Shown here: piece after piece, positions 11,501 through 24,200 of the stretch
Position numbering within the stretch: position 1 is the first letter of the stretch
Layout: every line of letters starts with the position of its first letter
NCBI GenBank assembly: GCA_965153455.1
Contig: OZ234502.1
Span: forward strand, 10,571,495 to 10,635,494
From: Sphagnum compactum
Taxonomy: Eukaryota > Bryophyta > Sphagnopsida > Sphagnales
Length of the DNA stretch: 64,000 nucleotides
Reading direction: 5' to 3'
Translations under genes and position numbers: made by a program
The notes under the pieces: model-generated
What the model was told of the DNA's origin: nothing
Database searches by the model: none
The model's input: the letters and a program-made list of their open reading frames with translations, nothing else

Positions 11501-12605
11501 CAAAGAGAAAAAAATTGTAGTTGGGGGCTTTTAGGAAATTAAAAAGAAATATTCCAATTCCATTTCAATATAAAAAGGTCTTGTTGATAGGTCGATTACA
11601 GTTCCATTATGGGGATTAGTTGTAAATTTACTTTTTACATTTCATGGCATGGTGGGACATATGAAAACAATCACTTTTTGGAACAATGGAGGAGGATAGT
11701 GACAACATTAACATTAACATGCAATAAGACAACAAGGTGAAGAGGCTAAGGGAAGATGGGTTTTGTGTTTTTTGCTTTTGTTTTGTTTTGTTGTGAGTCC
11801 TTTTTTTTTACATTTTTGTCAAGTTTAACAATTGTTTTTATCACCAAGAATTTAGTCATTACTTACAAATTAAGCACAATACAAAACTTTTATTACAAAG
11901 AGTGAGATTTCGCCACAATCTTGGTTTTTCTTGATTTTTGTCACAGTCCTAAATAAATAGTAAAAGAAGAAGGAAAAAAAAAAAACGTTGTAAGTGTGAA
12001 CGTGTGTCAACACTTAATGGCTAATCATTCACCAATAATTTATTTTTAAGGTTTTTTTTTTAAAAGCAAAAGATTGAATATAAGGTGTTGTTTTGTTATT
12101 GAAGGTGGGTGTTACATTAGTTGGGTTGTCAAAAGAATAAAATGTTAAAAAAATTTGGGCCTCTAATTCTTGCACAATAATTTTTTTAAAAAGTGTATAG
12201 GTTGTATTAAACCTAATAAAATCAGGATGATGGTGTCAAAGGTTATGGCAAAATTAAAATTCAGTTGTTTTTTGAAACATGTTTTGCTTATTTGTGATAA
12301 TTCATTATTTTTTTCCATTTGATCTATCTAGTCTTATGTGGTTGGTTTTGTAGGTTTAAAATTACCATGTTGAAATAAACGATCTTAAAAATGTGGGACC
12401 TATTTGCAATTATGCAAATAGGTTCACTCTAATATTTTGGTATTAAAATGTTTAAGCTTGTTGAATCCAATAGATTAATGATCATGACACCTAGGCCTAT
12501 AACAAAGTTAGGGTGTGGCCTTGGCATAATGTTTTAACAAAGGACTCCTTGAAAAGTTTCCTATATTTTTCTTTTGATTTTGTTTGGTATTGTGTGACTA
12601 ATTTT
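8563..12605. other. Intergenic AT-rich DNA, no gene seen
   Basis: No open frame above about 125 codons, no family motif and no splice-linked coding pieces. Around 10795-10890 it contains a fragment with the phrases AAGTTCTCAATGTGTTCCCC and AAGATGTTCTCAATAGCA, which recur at 16540-16590 and, inverted, near 39860-39930. This marks a partial copy of the dispersed repeat described at 16230-16790. Confidence 0.55.
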
Positions 12606-12609
12606 ATAA

Positions 12610-15600
12610 ATTTAGGATTGCCTTGTAACGGTAGGCAGTCTTTAAAAAATGGGGCATGTGTTTATAGTAGACCTCCTACCTCATGGGCACCAAAAGTCCC
12701 ATGTCCCCCAACTCATCACGTTTCATCAAACCTCGTAATTCCCATCGCCCATTCGCTTCATCATGTACCACCACCGACTTATCCTCCACCTCCTTCCCCA
12801 CGCAAACCACAAACCACCCACTAGTTATCCTTCCAATTTGAACAAATCACACACCACCTATTAGTTCCCCCTACCAATCTCTAGCCCTTCATGTGAATAT
12901 GGGGTCCCAACCTTACACTTTCGTAAACCCCTTCAATCATGCATAACTATGACATTTTTCCCTTCCCATTCTATTGGTTCATATAGTTGGCCATGATCAT
13001 ACCCCCCAACCTACCCCCATTTTTTCAACATGCCTTCAACTTCCACCTAAAAGTCTTGTGTCTTAATTGTGGGCACCAATTTACTAGTTGAGGGTTAGTT
13101 TATCATCAGTGTTCTTATTAGACATTTAATTCATCAAATCCAAACCCTTGTGACGTCTTCCCTTACTCCCACCCCGTTGGCATCGATTTGGACATGGGTT
13201 TTAACATTAAATGTCCTTTGGTCCTTCATTTAGGCTTTTATCGTCTTCGATTGTATAACTACATCCCCACCATTCTAGGATGTGATGTACAAGCGGCATT
13301 TTGTTTTCCATTGGATAAGTTAGTGAAGGACCCATATAATGTGGTGGTTTGACATTGGTTGTTCTTATTACCCCAATGATGTTTCATTTTGCCTTTTCGT
13401 GTCGAGGTGACATGGCATAGGGAAATGGAGATTCAATTCAATCGTTTTGTAGCAGGTAATCGGGTAACTTGCATGAGGAGTTTTATTTGCGAACCCAAGT
13501 TTTGTTGACTAGTTCAATATTCTTGGATAGTTTGTGTTTTGGCACCATTTTCTCTCGCACCCACGTCTTCAAACACCACTTCAGTTCTCACCGCATTACA
13601 CCCCAAATTAGATGGCTACTTTCTGCTTTTCCTTGAAGATTACAAGCCAGACCAGAACCTTGAGTTTTTTATGATTTTTTCAAGTTGGCGTTCCCACGCA
13701 TGTTGCATTCATTGGCAAGTGGTCCTTTTGGAATTATTTTTGAAGACCTTCGGGATTGTTTTCATCCTGAAGATTCAGCAAGTGGATTCCCTTAGTTGTT
13801 CCAACTTTGTTTTCATATCGCACAAGGTCACATTCCACCCCAAATTGCATGTGTTCTTGAAGTGGTTTGCCTTTTAGTCATGACCAAACCTTCAACTGGA
13901 GTTCATCCCATTATAATGGGGGAAACATTATATCGATTCACAAGCCGCGCTTTGTGTTTTCAATTCTGCGAAACTTTTGCGAAACACATTTTTCCCCACA
14001 CCAATTTGGAGTTACAATTAAGGGTGGTTGTGAAACAATAATCCACAACATTAGGTGCACCTTAGACTTTCACCCCAACTGGGTTGTTCTTCAGTTCGAC
14101 ATGGTAAACACTTTTAATTTAGTGTCAAGAGGGGTCATATTTTAAGAATTTTGTGTAACAGGTGGGTACATCATACAATTCATCCCTTTTGTTCATACAT
14201 TTTATGCAATTGAATCTCCTCTATTTTACAATCATTATAATTGTGAAGGTGATGTCATAATCATCCCATTTACCATGGGAATTCGTTAACGTAATCCTTG
14301 GGGGGGGGCACTATTCACTTTAACCCATTTTAGGGCTTTACGTTCTATAACTAGTCATTTCCTCTCTTGTTTATTTCCATCCATTATAGATGACACTCAC
14401 ATCATAGGTCCCCCTTTAATTGTATCATTTACATATGAACACTTTTAAAACAAAACTTCGTGCAATAGGTCTTTCTATCCAACCTTAGAAATGCATAGCA
14501 TGGTCACCCTTTGTCCTGCCACCAAATTTCAACACCCCATCCCAATTTACCACCCCATTCGAAGGAATTAAAATCTTGGGGGTTTCGTTGGGGACCTTAA
14601 CTTTCACATCATCTTTCATCAAAGATGCATTGCTAGAGGATGCTCGACATGTGGACCTTCTCCTTAAAATGGGTGATGTTCAAGTAGCCTTTGGAATTTT
14701 ACTTCTTTGTTTCGTGCAATGCCCACCGTATTTTTTATGATGCACACCTCCATCTTCCACCTTAACAAAGTCCTTTATTTCCTTCAACTCCTCCTTCTTT
14801 CAAGTGTTTGGACGTCTTTTGGGTCCAAGATCCTTTGATAGCCTAAAAGGACCTCTAACTCATAAATAAGCCTCCCTCCCATTAACTTTTGATGGCCTCG
14901 GGCTCATATTGACATCCACCATTGCCCCAACAACCTATTTAGGGAATTGGGCCCTTATTGCTTTAGTCATAGCTATTAGGTTTATGGTTATTCAATGTCC
15001 TTCCTTCTTGAAGCCTTAGCACGAATCAACAATAACACATTTCCTTTTTAGCAACACTTTAAGGCGGCATGTGATTTTATACCACCCCTAACTTGTGTGT
15101 GTCTTCCTCCATTTGAACAACTCATTGGCAACAAACGGTTCAATTTCAAAAGTCCATCTCGGAGCATTTGCAACATCATACCCTTTCCAACATGCTTTTT
15201 GATGAGATATCTAAAGCCCATTGTGCCCGAATATTATCATGTTTTGGCCTAAGGACGGGCGTTTGACTTACAATTTGACCAATTTTCCCAACCTTTCAAT
15301 TACCTTCCCCAATTTTTTCCACAACACTTTGTATACAACTTGGACTACCCTATTCCTTAATTGTAAACATTTTTCGATGTGTGTGCACACATCCCATCGA
15401 CCCTATGGGTATCCACTTCTTACATTGTGTTCATAACAACGAACGCACTAGAACCCATGATGCCATTTGCAACACATTTGCCACCATTGCGCGAGATGTT
15501 GGCTTCCACGTGGGATGATAATAATTACATGCACTTCCTTCAATCACACTCAACTTTTCTTGTGAAGAGTTGACATTGTGCTTACCAAAGATGACATTCG

Positions 15601-16028
15601 AACCTTAGCCAATGTTGTCATTGCTGACCCAACACAAGCAAATTTACTTCTTCGATCTTGCGCAATTCAAGGATTTGTTACTTCCAATGCAGTTCAAGTT
15701 AAGAAAAAGGAGCTATTGCAATCGACATTCCACTGATCAATTCCTCCCCTTAACAATTGAGGTATTTGGTTGCTTACACAAACATGCCAATGTGTTTTTA
15801 CATGATTGTGCGCATGCCATTTGGAATTAGAAAGGGCAAGAAAGTCTTCAGCTTTTTACCTTGGTCACTTTTCTTCGTAAATATTTTCTGATCACATTAC
15901 AAAGGATGCAAACGTCCTCCACTTAAAGTCAAACGATAGTTGTAAGTTTAGCTACTTCCTGACATCCATCCTTTTAAGACACACCTCCCATCACCACGAT
16001 CAATTTATTGCAAGTTGTCAATTTTTGA
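12610..16028 (+). mobile_element. Degenerate retroelement ORF with reverse transcriptase (non-LTR-like)
   Basis: A long protein can be followed across all three plus frames, broken by many frameshifts and stops. A Pro-rich N-terminal stretch (12610-12824) comes first. The region 13530-13900 contains pieces such as I-A-Q-G-H-I-P-P-Q-I-A. The polymerase core follows: a G-V-H-P-I-I-M-G-E-T-L-Y-R segment near 13900, motif A with Asp at 14098 (Q-F-D-M-V-N-T-F-N), and motif C I-I-D-D at about 14383-14394. The C-terminal part has E-V-F-G-C-L-H-K-H-A-N-V-F-L-H-D-C near 15755 and D-T-P-P-I-T-T just before a TGA at 16026-16028. I know this polyprotein-like family from plant genomes, where it is usually annotated as a hypothetical or reverse-transcriptase protein. 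I see no LTRs, and the exact 5' end is not defined. The copy is certainly dead. Confidence 0.8.
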
Positions 16029-16229
16029 AATATAAATATGGTCGACCTACCACAGACAATCAATTATGGACATGGAGAGATTTTCACACCTACTTTGAGC
16101 TAATTTGATGTCCTATCATTTTTCCCTTTTTAAAAATTTTATTCCTTTGTACATTTTCCTAATCTATGCTGTGTTTTCTACTAAAGCTTTACATGACTTT
16201 AATAATAATAAATATGTTCCTTAGTAGAT

Positions 16230-16790
16230 AAATGTTTTGGCCAACGCCAAACTTTTATTCTTTATATGTATATATATACAACAAAGGTGGGCCAAAGGGA
16301 AACACCTTTGTGCTTTTAATTGGGGGAGTGCCCAATATTTCAAAAGAAATGGCTCTTTAAATTTTTTTAAAAGAAAAAAAAAACTTTGAATGTAACACCC
16401 CAACAAATTAATATAAAAGTAATAATAAATAAGCCCCCCAATTGTGTGTCCTTGACATTACTGTAGGTTGAAAATGGTGAGGAACAAAATTGAAGAACAT
16501 AAGTTCGACAATGTGTTCTCATCAAGTTCTCAAAAGGTTCCAAAGTTCCCAATGTGTTCCACAAGATGTTCCCAATAGCATCACCCTTTTATCCCATATA
16601 CTTTGCCCAAAGCTATCCTTTTTTTCACCTATATATGTGGGCCAAAGGGCAAGCACCTTTTTTTTTGTTTAATAAAAACTTCTATTTTGGGGAGCCTTCA
16701 AAGGGTTTTAATTTAATTTTTTTTTGGTTTTGTTTCTGGTGATGGGCCAATCAAAATGGCTCATTGAAAAAAGAGGAAAAAAAACCTTGG
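16230..16790 (+). repeat. Dispersed repeat family A, one partial and one fuller copy
   Basis: The copy at about 16490-16770 reads, in order: GTTCCCAATGTGTTCC, AAGATGTTCCCAATAGCA, TATCCCATATACTTTGCCCA, a TATATATGTGGGCCAAAGGG-like stretch, GGGGAGCCTTC, and GATGGGCCAATCAAAATGGC. A shorter relative lies at 16240-16350. Inverted copies lie at 34915-35060 and 39700-39930, and a fragment lies near 10800. No protein is encoded. The family may be a non-autonomous element or a solo terminal region. Confidence 0.65.
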
Positions 16791-16929
16791 AAGGCTCCCC
16801 CCCATCTAATTTAATACAAAGACTCAATTTAAATCCTTTTAGGGTACAATTAATTAATTAATTAATTTTTAATTATTTATTTTAAAGCATTTATTGCGAA
16901 CCTCCTTTTATGATCCCACAACGAACAAC

Positions 16930-18261
16930 GACATCAGATATTTATTGAAAAGGTTTCCACGTGGCAGAAACGTATTGGTGGACATTCAAGCCCTCTCAAG
17001 CAAGTGGAAACGCGGTTGAAGTGCAGAGAAGGAAAAGAGAGGAAGAAACGTGATTTTCGTGTATTGTTTTTTGCTTGCAAGAATTGAAACTCGTGTTGTT
17101 TTTTGTCGCTTGCAAGAATTCGAAGATTTTTGTAAATCTCGATTTGACTCTCCCGCTCACTGCTGCCGCTGCTGAAGAATTTCTTCCAGAACTTCTTTGG
17201 TTGAATAATTCTGTGTCGTTGGGTTCTGTTGATGTTTGGAAATTTTAGGTATTGTTCCACTGATCTTTTGCTTCCGGAGTCTTTTGCTTTGGTTTGTAGT
17301 TTTGTTTTTGGTTGTTGTTGTCGTTTTTTGTTGTGCCCACAATTTTTGAATTTCATTTGAACTTGTGTTTTTGTTGTTGGATTGGCTTGCTTCTCGTGAA
17401 AGAAGGCTTTGGAGCTGTGCAATTAGGGTTTCGGGTGGTGGTTCTTTCTTTCTTTCTTTTCTTTTTTGCTGACCCTGATGAGCATCGAGAATTGAGGTAA
17501 AAGTGGGCGACAAATTGCAGCTCTTTCTTTCTGGATCTGGTGCTTTCTTTGTACCAGTGCTTTCTTTTTGCAACTTCTTTATTGTTTGGATGTTGATCTT
17601 GGGTTTCTTTTTCTTTTCTCTGTTATGTTTTGGCCCTCTTTGTGGGTTTTCTGGATTGTTTTTTGGTCTTGAATTGTGGTTGCTGGAGGTCTGGATCACT
17701 CTCTTCTTTGTGAAGATTTGGTACCAGTAGTATTGGGAGAAAGCTTGCGTACAGTAATCCTCTATGGCTCTTTTTTGTTTTAAAATAAAATTTCCTCCTG
17801 ACCGTTACGATTTTTCTTCCTGGAGCTGCGGCTGCTTCATGCAATTTTGTCATAGTGGATGTGTCCAAGTTGACAGTATTGGATTCAACCATTGGGGTTG
17901 AAACCCTAGAAGGTTTCTAGGAGCATATGAGGACATGGGTCGTGGAGGTTTTTGTTGTTGGTTACCAAGTTATTGTTTTGGGCCTTAAATTTCCCCTTTT
18001 TGAAAATCCATAGTTTCTTCTTCTTCTCAATTGTAATTCCGAATTTGTATTCACTCCTGGTCGGGATGTTACTGTCTCAATCAATTTGAGCGCAATGATG
18101 TTTTGTGGAATTGATGAAACATCCTTGTTGTTGTTGTTCTTTTGCGATGAAGTTTGGCGGATTCACATTGGGAGAATAGATGTGATCTGAATGACAGCAA
18201 ATGTGGAGAACCCTAGCCTAACATGCTCTCTTTTCCCCTGTGTTGTTGTTTGCAGTTGAGC
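16930..18261 (+). promoter_or_regulatory. Promoter, 5' UTR and inferred 5' UTR intron of the carrier gene
   Basis: The T-rich, pyrimidine-rich leader ends in a textbook acceptor, a long T/G/C tract followed by TTTGCAG|TTGAGC, at 18255, seven bases before the chosen ATG. A plausible donor is GAATTGAG|GTAAAA at 17496/17497, giving a 759-bp intron in the 5' UTR. No coding sequence is recognisable in the stretch. A TATA-like TATTTATT near 16939 could place the start of transcription around 16970. Donor and start site are inference. Confidence 0.5.
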
Positions 18262-21213
18262 ATGCCTGGCGGAAGTCTGGGGATGATTGCAAGTGTGGCG
18301 CTCTCAAGTGTCTGTAGCCCCCCTACAACACCATGTCTTTGGGGAAGTCATAGCCAGGGACCTTTATGTTGTTCATCATCTGGTTTGCATGATCACAACA
18401 ACCCAAGCAAGTTCTTGTCCCTTGCTACTCCGAGGCCCTCAAAGTGGCTGCATACGATTCCACCAGATGAAACCCTGAATGATAGATTGTCCAGTGGTGA
18501 GAGTATCAGAAAAGATTGGTGGCAGGGTGGTTCCAATTGCAGAACTTGTTGTGGATGTGGATTGGCAACTGCATCAAGAACAGAGACAACAACTGTTTCA
18601 GGAGCCTCCTCATCAAGAAGTTCCCATGCTAGCACCTCTGTAGTACCTCCTCTGTATGAAGAATGGATATGTTTGAGTTTGAAGTTCAAAAGGATTCCTC
18701 GAAAGAAATGGGACCAGAAGTTAAGGTATGCTGCTCCCTCACATATCAGCCCTAGAATGATGGGTGGCTTGGTTGATTGGCTGACTATTGATCAAGTGCT
18801 GAAGAGGACTGGTAACTTGAACAACAGACAGAAATTCTTATCAGCATCAAAGTCTTTGAAAGCTCAATACTGTGACAACTTAGAGTCCAAACCAGTTTTG
18901 AGGAAATTACTGGAAGACTTAGGGCTTTCTCATTGGAAGAAGAGCCAAGCAGCTATTGCTGCTGCAGCTGTTGCAAGCCTCCTTTCTCTCTCCCTATCTT
19001 CATCAGCGATAGCCACACCTGATAATCAAGTATTCGAAAGGCAGGAGAGCTCTTTACAGGATCTGGAGATGCACCTGGAAGGAAGGGTACGACTGGAATT
19101 GGAAACTGAAATACAGCTGCAGAGAAAGGTATGGGGTATCATGGAGTCCAGTGTCAGTTCTCCACCTTCTCAGCAACTTGATTCACAAAGTTCCCAGACA
19201 ATAAGCCCTCTTCAAGAACAAAAAGATGCTACTACACCAGAAGCAGGACCCAAATTGGCAGTAAATGTCTCAGAGGACAGTTTGAAGGCATGGCAAAAGT
19301 TGGAAGCGCAGATTGAACTTGAAGGAGAGACATTGGCAGTTCCAATAACTCGACCCGTAGAAAAGCCTAAGCCTCAGAAGGTAGTGGAGAAGACAGCGGT
19401 GGCAGCTTCAGTTGCAGTGGCAGCACTTGGGTCCGTAGCAGGGGCAGCGAGTGCTGCCAGTAGGGTAGCAGCATCAACAGGGGCCACGGCTGCTTCAGTG
19501 TCTCTGGCACCCACTTTGCATACAGTGGGCAACATTCCTGGTGCAAATTTTTTGATTAGAGCAGCCCAACATTTTGGAGGAGGGGGAGTGGCAGGGGCTG
19601 TTGGAGCCACTGTAGTGTACCCTCTTGACACCATTAAAACACGAATGCAAGCACAGTCTAGCTTGGTACGATTTTTTTTGTTATCAATCTTTTTGATGTC
19701 TCTTGACTGCTAGCTAGCCAACAGCATGATTGAGTCTCCTGTTGCTTCTCAACGATGTTCAGTTGCTCAGGGACACAGATGTTGTATAATGAAGGTCATG
19801 ATGACGGTCTGGCACTTTGTGAGTGACACTCATAAGGTTATGACTACACTCATTCTTGTCATGTTGCCATTACAGTGTTGTTGGGAGTGATTTCTCTGCA
19901 ATCTCATAGATATCTCTTCTTTGTTGTGATGATTCTCTGTTGCTTCTTCCGTTTCCCAAGAGGTATCTTTTGTGACCGGGTTATGGAGCTTGTCAGATTT
20001 GAGCTTGTAGTTCAAGGGGGTCTGGAAGATAATGACTTGGGTGATGAAACCCATCTGTTGGGTGATGGTTTGCAGGAGGGGGAGGAACCTCAGTACAAAG
20101 ATGAGATTGACTGTTTAAAGCAGCTAGTTGTCAAAGAAGGGCCAGCATCACTCTATAGTGGCTTGGTACCGCAGTTGCTTGGCATCGCTCCAGAGAAGGT
20201 GTGTCCTTGCAGATGAATTTTTGGGTTGTACCAAGCACCACCATTTCATCTGGAGATGTTAATATTTGATTTTTCTTTTATTTGTTGATTTTCATGATTT
20301 GTGACAAACAACCTTTTCTTTTCTCTTACCTGCACTGATGTTTGTCTTTGATACATCAGGCAATGAAGCTGACAGTAAATGAGATGCTCCTAGGGGTGCT
20401 GGAGACTATGATGCCAGGAGCTCGGATTTGGTTGCTTGAGTTCATAGCAGGTGGAGGGGGAGGATTCTCACAGGTGTGCACTCATTTGTAAGATCTGGTT
20501 TGCCATATCCATCTTAAAGCTCCTGTTTGCAGGAATGTTTTTGAATTGGGTTTTTGTCTTGTGCATAGGTTGTCTTCACCAATCCAATGGAGATAGTCAA
20601 AGTTCGCCTTCAGACACAAGCGAAGGGTGGGGTACCCAAAACTATGTTTGATGTTGTAAGAGAACTTGGGGTCCTGGGTCTCTACAGAGGAGTAGGCATC
20701 ACTATGGCCCGAGATGTCCCAAGCTCAGCTATTTTTTTTGCTTGCTATACACTTTTACAGCAGCTCTATCCTGATCAAAACTTCATGGCCGGATGTCTCG
20801 CTGCCATTCCAGCCACTGTCTTAGTTACACCGATGGACATTATCAAGACTCGCTTGCAGGTATGAACTCATTTTGGTACCACTCTTTCCTTCTCAATATT
20901 TTGTATTGTATTCATCGTTTGTGCAGATTATCAACATGAATGTTTATATATCATGCGCTATAGATTGTACAGTTGTGTAGTAGTGAGGAGCATCAATGGT
21001 GTTCAAGTTGATTGATGAGAACTGTTGTTGGAGCAGAAAGAACCAACTCCAGGAGAAGAACCATACAGGGATTGGCTGCAGTGTTTGCAGTTGCTCGTAG
21101 AAAGGGAAGGACCTCAAGCTCTCTTCAAGGGTAGCCTTGTGCGGGTCATACGAACAAGCCCTCAGTTTGGGATTACACTCACACTCTACAGTTTATTTTT
21201 CAATGGGTCCTAG
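18262..21213 (+). CDS. Mitochondrial carrier family protein, aspartate/glutamate-carrier-like, five exons
   Basis: Exons 18262-19665, 20076-20198, 20360-20473, 20569-20859 and 21037-21213 all join in phase 0 and give 702 residues. The last 270 or so residues are three SLC25 repeats with signatures P-L-D-T-I-K (454-459), P-M-E-I-V-K (553-558) and P-M-D-I-I-K (635-640). Segments such as [21 protein letters not shown] and [10 protein letters not shown] match the aralar/citrin type best, so amino-acid exchange across an organelle inner membrane is the likely role. The first 430 or so residues are unlike animal citrins: a Ser/Thr-rich N-terminus that may be a transit peptide, a hydrophobic Ala/Ser/Leu stretch near 225-250, an acidic or Gln-rich coiled-coil-like part, and no visible EF hand. 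The ATG at 18262 follows a strong splice acceptor. An in-frame ATG at 18223 would lie in the presumed intron. Substrate and organelle are inferred. Confidence 0.9.
19666..20075 (+). other. Carrier gene intron 1 (410 bp)
   Basis: AGCTTG|GTACGA to GGTTTGCAG|GAGGGG, phase 0. It falls directly after the first signature helix region. The flanking exons join Q-A-Q-S-S-L to E-G-E-E-P-Q. Open frames running into the intron from either side are read-through only. Confidence 0.85.
20199..20359 (+). other. Carrier gene intron 2 (161 bp)
   Basis: GAGAAG|GTGTGT to ATACATCAG|GCAATG, phase 0. It joins A-P-E-K to A-M-K-L-T-V-N, a segment conserved in aralar-type carriers. Confidence 0.9.
20474..20568 (+). 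other. Carrier gene intron 3 (95 bp)
   Basis: TCACAG|GTGTGC to GTGCATAG|GTTGTC, phase 0. It joins G-F-S-Q to V-V-F-T-N-P, the start of the second carrier signature. Confidence 0.9.
20860..21036 (+). other. Carrier gene intron 4 (177 bp)
   Basis: TTGCAG|GTATGA to GGAGCAG|AAAGAA, phase 0. It joins K-T-R-L-Q to K-E-P-T-P-G. The acceptor has a weak pyrimidine tract, so a slightly different 3' site is possible. Confidence 0.8.
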
Positions 21214-24200
21214 GATCTTTCTACCATGTCTGACGTATATCCACAAAGTGAATCTACTTCCACCCATATCTTCTAGGCATAAGCTTAGAAATGTATCCTC
21301 TTGATAAAGCTAGGCCAATTCATTACACAGCAAATTGCTCTTTGCATGATTTGTATAAACTCTTAGATAGGCTCTCACAGTCTTCAACCGTTACCAGAGT
21401 GGGAAAGTAAAGAGAAACCCATCATTGATTGTCATCCGTATATATATATTTTTTCTCAGTCAGTGGCTGTAGTGCCACTGAGTAAATATAACTTCATGGC
21501 AGAGGACATCAACTCCTCCATGGGACTATTCTTTGAAGACATTCTGATGTGTCCAGTCTGATCTATCCTGGAAAATTGCTCATTCAATTGAAGAGAGTGG
21601 ATATTTTTCTAGGTTGGGTAGTTTTCTCTTCCGACAATTGTGTGACTTGGTTTTGTGCATCTGAGGAGGAGCTACATCCTTGACCTGGTGAGCAGGGAGG
21701 CCAGAACTCACAATCACCACCACCCGCATTCACAACCCAGTGAGAGGTAACCTTTGCTGTTGAATCCTGTGAGAGAAATTAGTGTACTGGATGGCTAATT
21801 ATGGACTGGATTTGGAATTAAGCAAAATGTGAGGGGGAACCCATTACAATAAGGATTGGTAAAAATGTTTCTGTACCGATTTTTTTTTAACTTACTGATG
21901 TAGTGAATTGTTACAATCTTGGGATGTTCCAAGTCATGTTTTAGGGTGCCCAGTATCACTTGGCAAACCACCCCTGATGTGTCGACATACACACAAGATG
22001 GTCATATGTTTGTTTGGAGCTTCATCAATTATTGGGATGTCATCAAGTACCATTTTGGCCCCAATGGTATGAGAAGTTTGTTGATGACATAGCCTAGGAC
22101 GATTGAACTCATGGGTGATAACTCATGGATAAAAGGAGTCACACTTGCTCACCTCCAAGATTATGTAGAAAGTATTGGGTTTGTTCATCAAGATGAAGTG
22201 GAAGACTGCGATTGAATACGAACTGGATGGGTTAAAAATTCATGATTTTTTTAATGATCAAAAAAGTGTTCATGATGCAATAAAATGTCATGTTATATTA
22301 TTATGTAAAAGTATGAATGATTGTTATTTGTGATTATAATTTTTAAGGCATTTCAAGTCATTTAAGAAAAAAAAAGAAGCTTTGTTTATAGTGTTTTAAA
22401 AGCATATGTTTTATGTTCCTTACATTCATTTCACATTGTTCCACATGTTGTAATAATATAAAAAAAGCATTGTTATGTAATCATATTAAAAAATTTGTAA
22501 CATTAGTATAGTCTTTTTTACACTAACACATGAAAAACAATTGCTAGTTACACTTGTTATGAGATGTGTTAAAAGTATGGTCACAATTGGTGTTAAGGGC
22601 ATACAACTAACCTTGCCTAAATATCAACAAAGTTGCACAAATCACAGCGCCATAATTTTTTAAATTTGCAACTTATCATTAACTTTTAAAACATTATTTC
22701 AACATGTCCACATGTGATGATATATATATATAATTTATTTATTTATTTAGTTTGCAATTTTATTCACACTTACAAAAATAATCATTATTATTATTATTTT
22801 TGAAAGAGAAAAAAAGAAATGAGATAGACTAGGATGCATGCAAAACATTAAGATAATTTGTCATTTTAAAAATAATTTAATTAAGACAAATATTAAGTTT
22901 TGAAATCCACTTTTGTTCTTTCAAAGACTCAATTGGTAGTTAATAATGTTTATTATCATCTTAACATGTCATATGTCATTTAAGATTTAGTGTGAGTTAA
23001 CATTTTAGATGTGAACTAGTGACTAATTATAAGATTCTTAACACTAACCTAATGTTGGAAATAGCACTAGGTGGTGGCCATACCTTAATGTGACCACACT
23101 TTTGTGGCAAACAATGTGTGATGTACATATTTTTTTTGTTCATTGTTATGAGAATCTACCATAAGTTGACATTGCACAATTATTCATACTCTGAACCTCT
23201 TTATGGTCACAAGAATTCCAAGCTAACATCTCCAAGCCAATGATTCAATGAACTTCAATGCTTCAATCCGGGCTCCCCTTGGGTCCTGCCTTGTGGGGGG
23301 CCTTATTCTTGTAAAGCCCTACCCCATGTAAGCTTTTACCCTACAAGTAAATGGGGAATGTTGTGAAGTGTAAGAAGTAAGAAATGGGGAATGTTGTGAA
23401 ATTATATACCTGAGCCCTCTTGCGGAGGAAAATTACATAGGTAAATGTGCCTCCATTTTACACACAAGGTTTCTCCAAGTGCTTTCTTTACATATAGGAA
23501 AAAAACCCCAAGACTAGTCACATACATATGACCTCATTTTTCCTATATTTTTGTTGTATATTGGAAATAATACAAGCCAAAAAGACAAAGAATTGTGAAA
23601 TTTCAAACTATTTCACCAACAAAGGAACAAATAAAGATACCCCACAATGTCCATATCTAATACTTCTTTTCAATTGATGGTGTTGAGAGAGCCCCAAGTG
23701 GGACTAATTTGAAATAGGTCCGGTTTGGTGGAAAGGTTTAGGGTTGAAGGTTTGTTAGGTTTTTTTTCGCCTCTTTTTCTTGGAGGAGAATAAAATATTT
23801 TTCATGAAAGAATCCAAAGGAAAAACTCTCCATTTGGAATTCTAGGTGCTAGGTGCAAAGGGTTGTTAACAATAGCAAATAGTTGATTGGCCTCCACAAC
23901 ATTAACTCAGAATTATTTTCCATAAGTAATGCAATTGCATCATCCCCAAAAGTTTGTACAATTCATATTCAAATTGTGGAAGCATTGTTGGATCTCATCT
24001 CAACCAAAATTAGCCCAATAAAGTGATTTGTTTTGTTTTGTTTTGGTGGAATTTGTGTTTTGGTTATTTTGTGAAAATTTTAAGAAAAAAAGAATTTATC
24101 AAATTTATTTTTCGAGCAAAAACATTTGTCACTTTTGCAAATCAAAAAGTTTGGAAAAAGAAAAAACCAAAAGAAAATCAAAACATTGGGCCAATGAGAT

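Noticed and set aside
16934-17699. Minus-strand open frames of 162 and 180 codons
   Set aside because: They are Lys/Gln/Asn-rich translations of the T-rich leader and intron of the carrier gene, read on the opposite strand.
18223-18261. Earlier in-frame ATG of the carrier
   Set aside because: It sits within the pyrimidine tract of a strong splice acceptor, so it is probably intronic. It remains possible if there is no leader intron.
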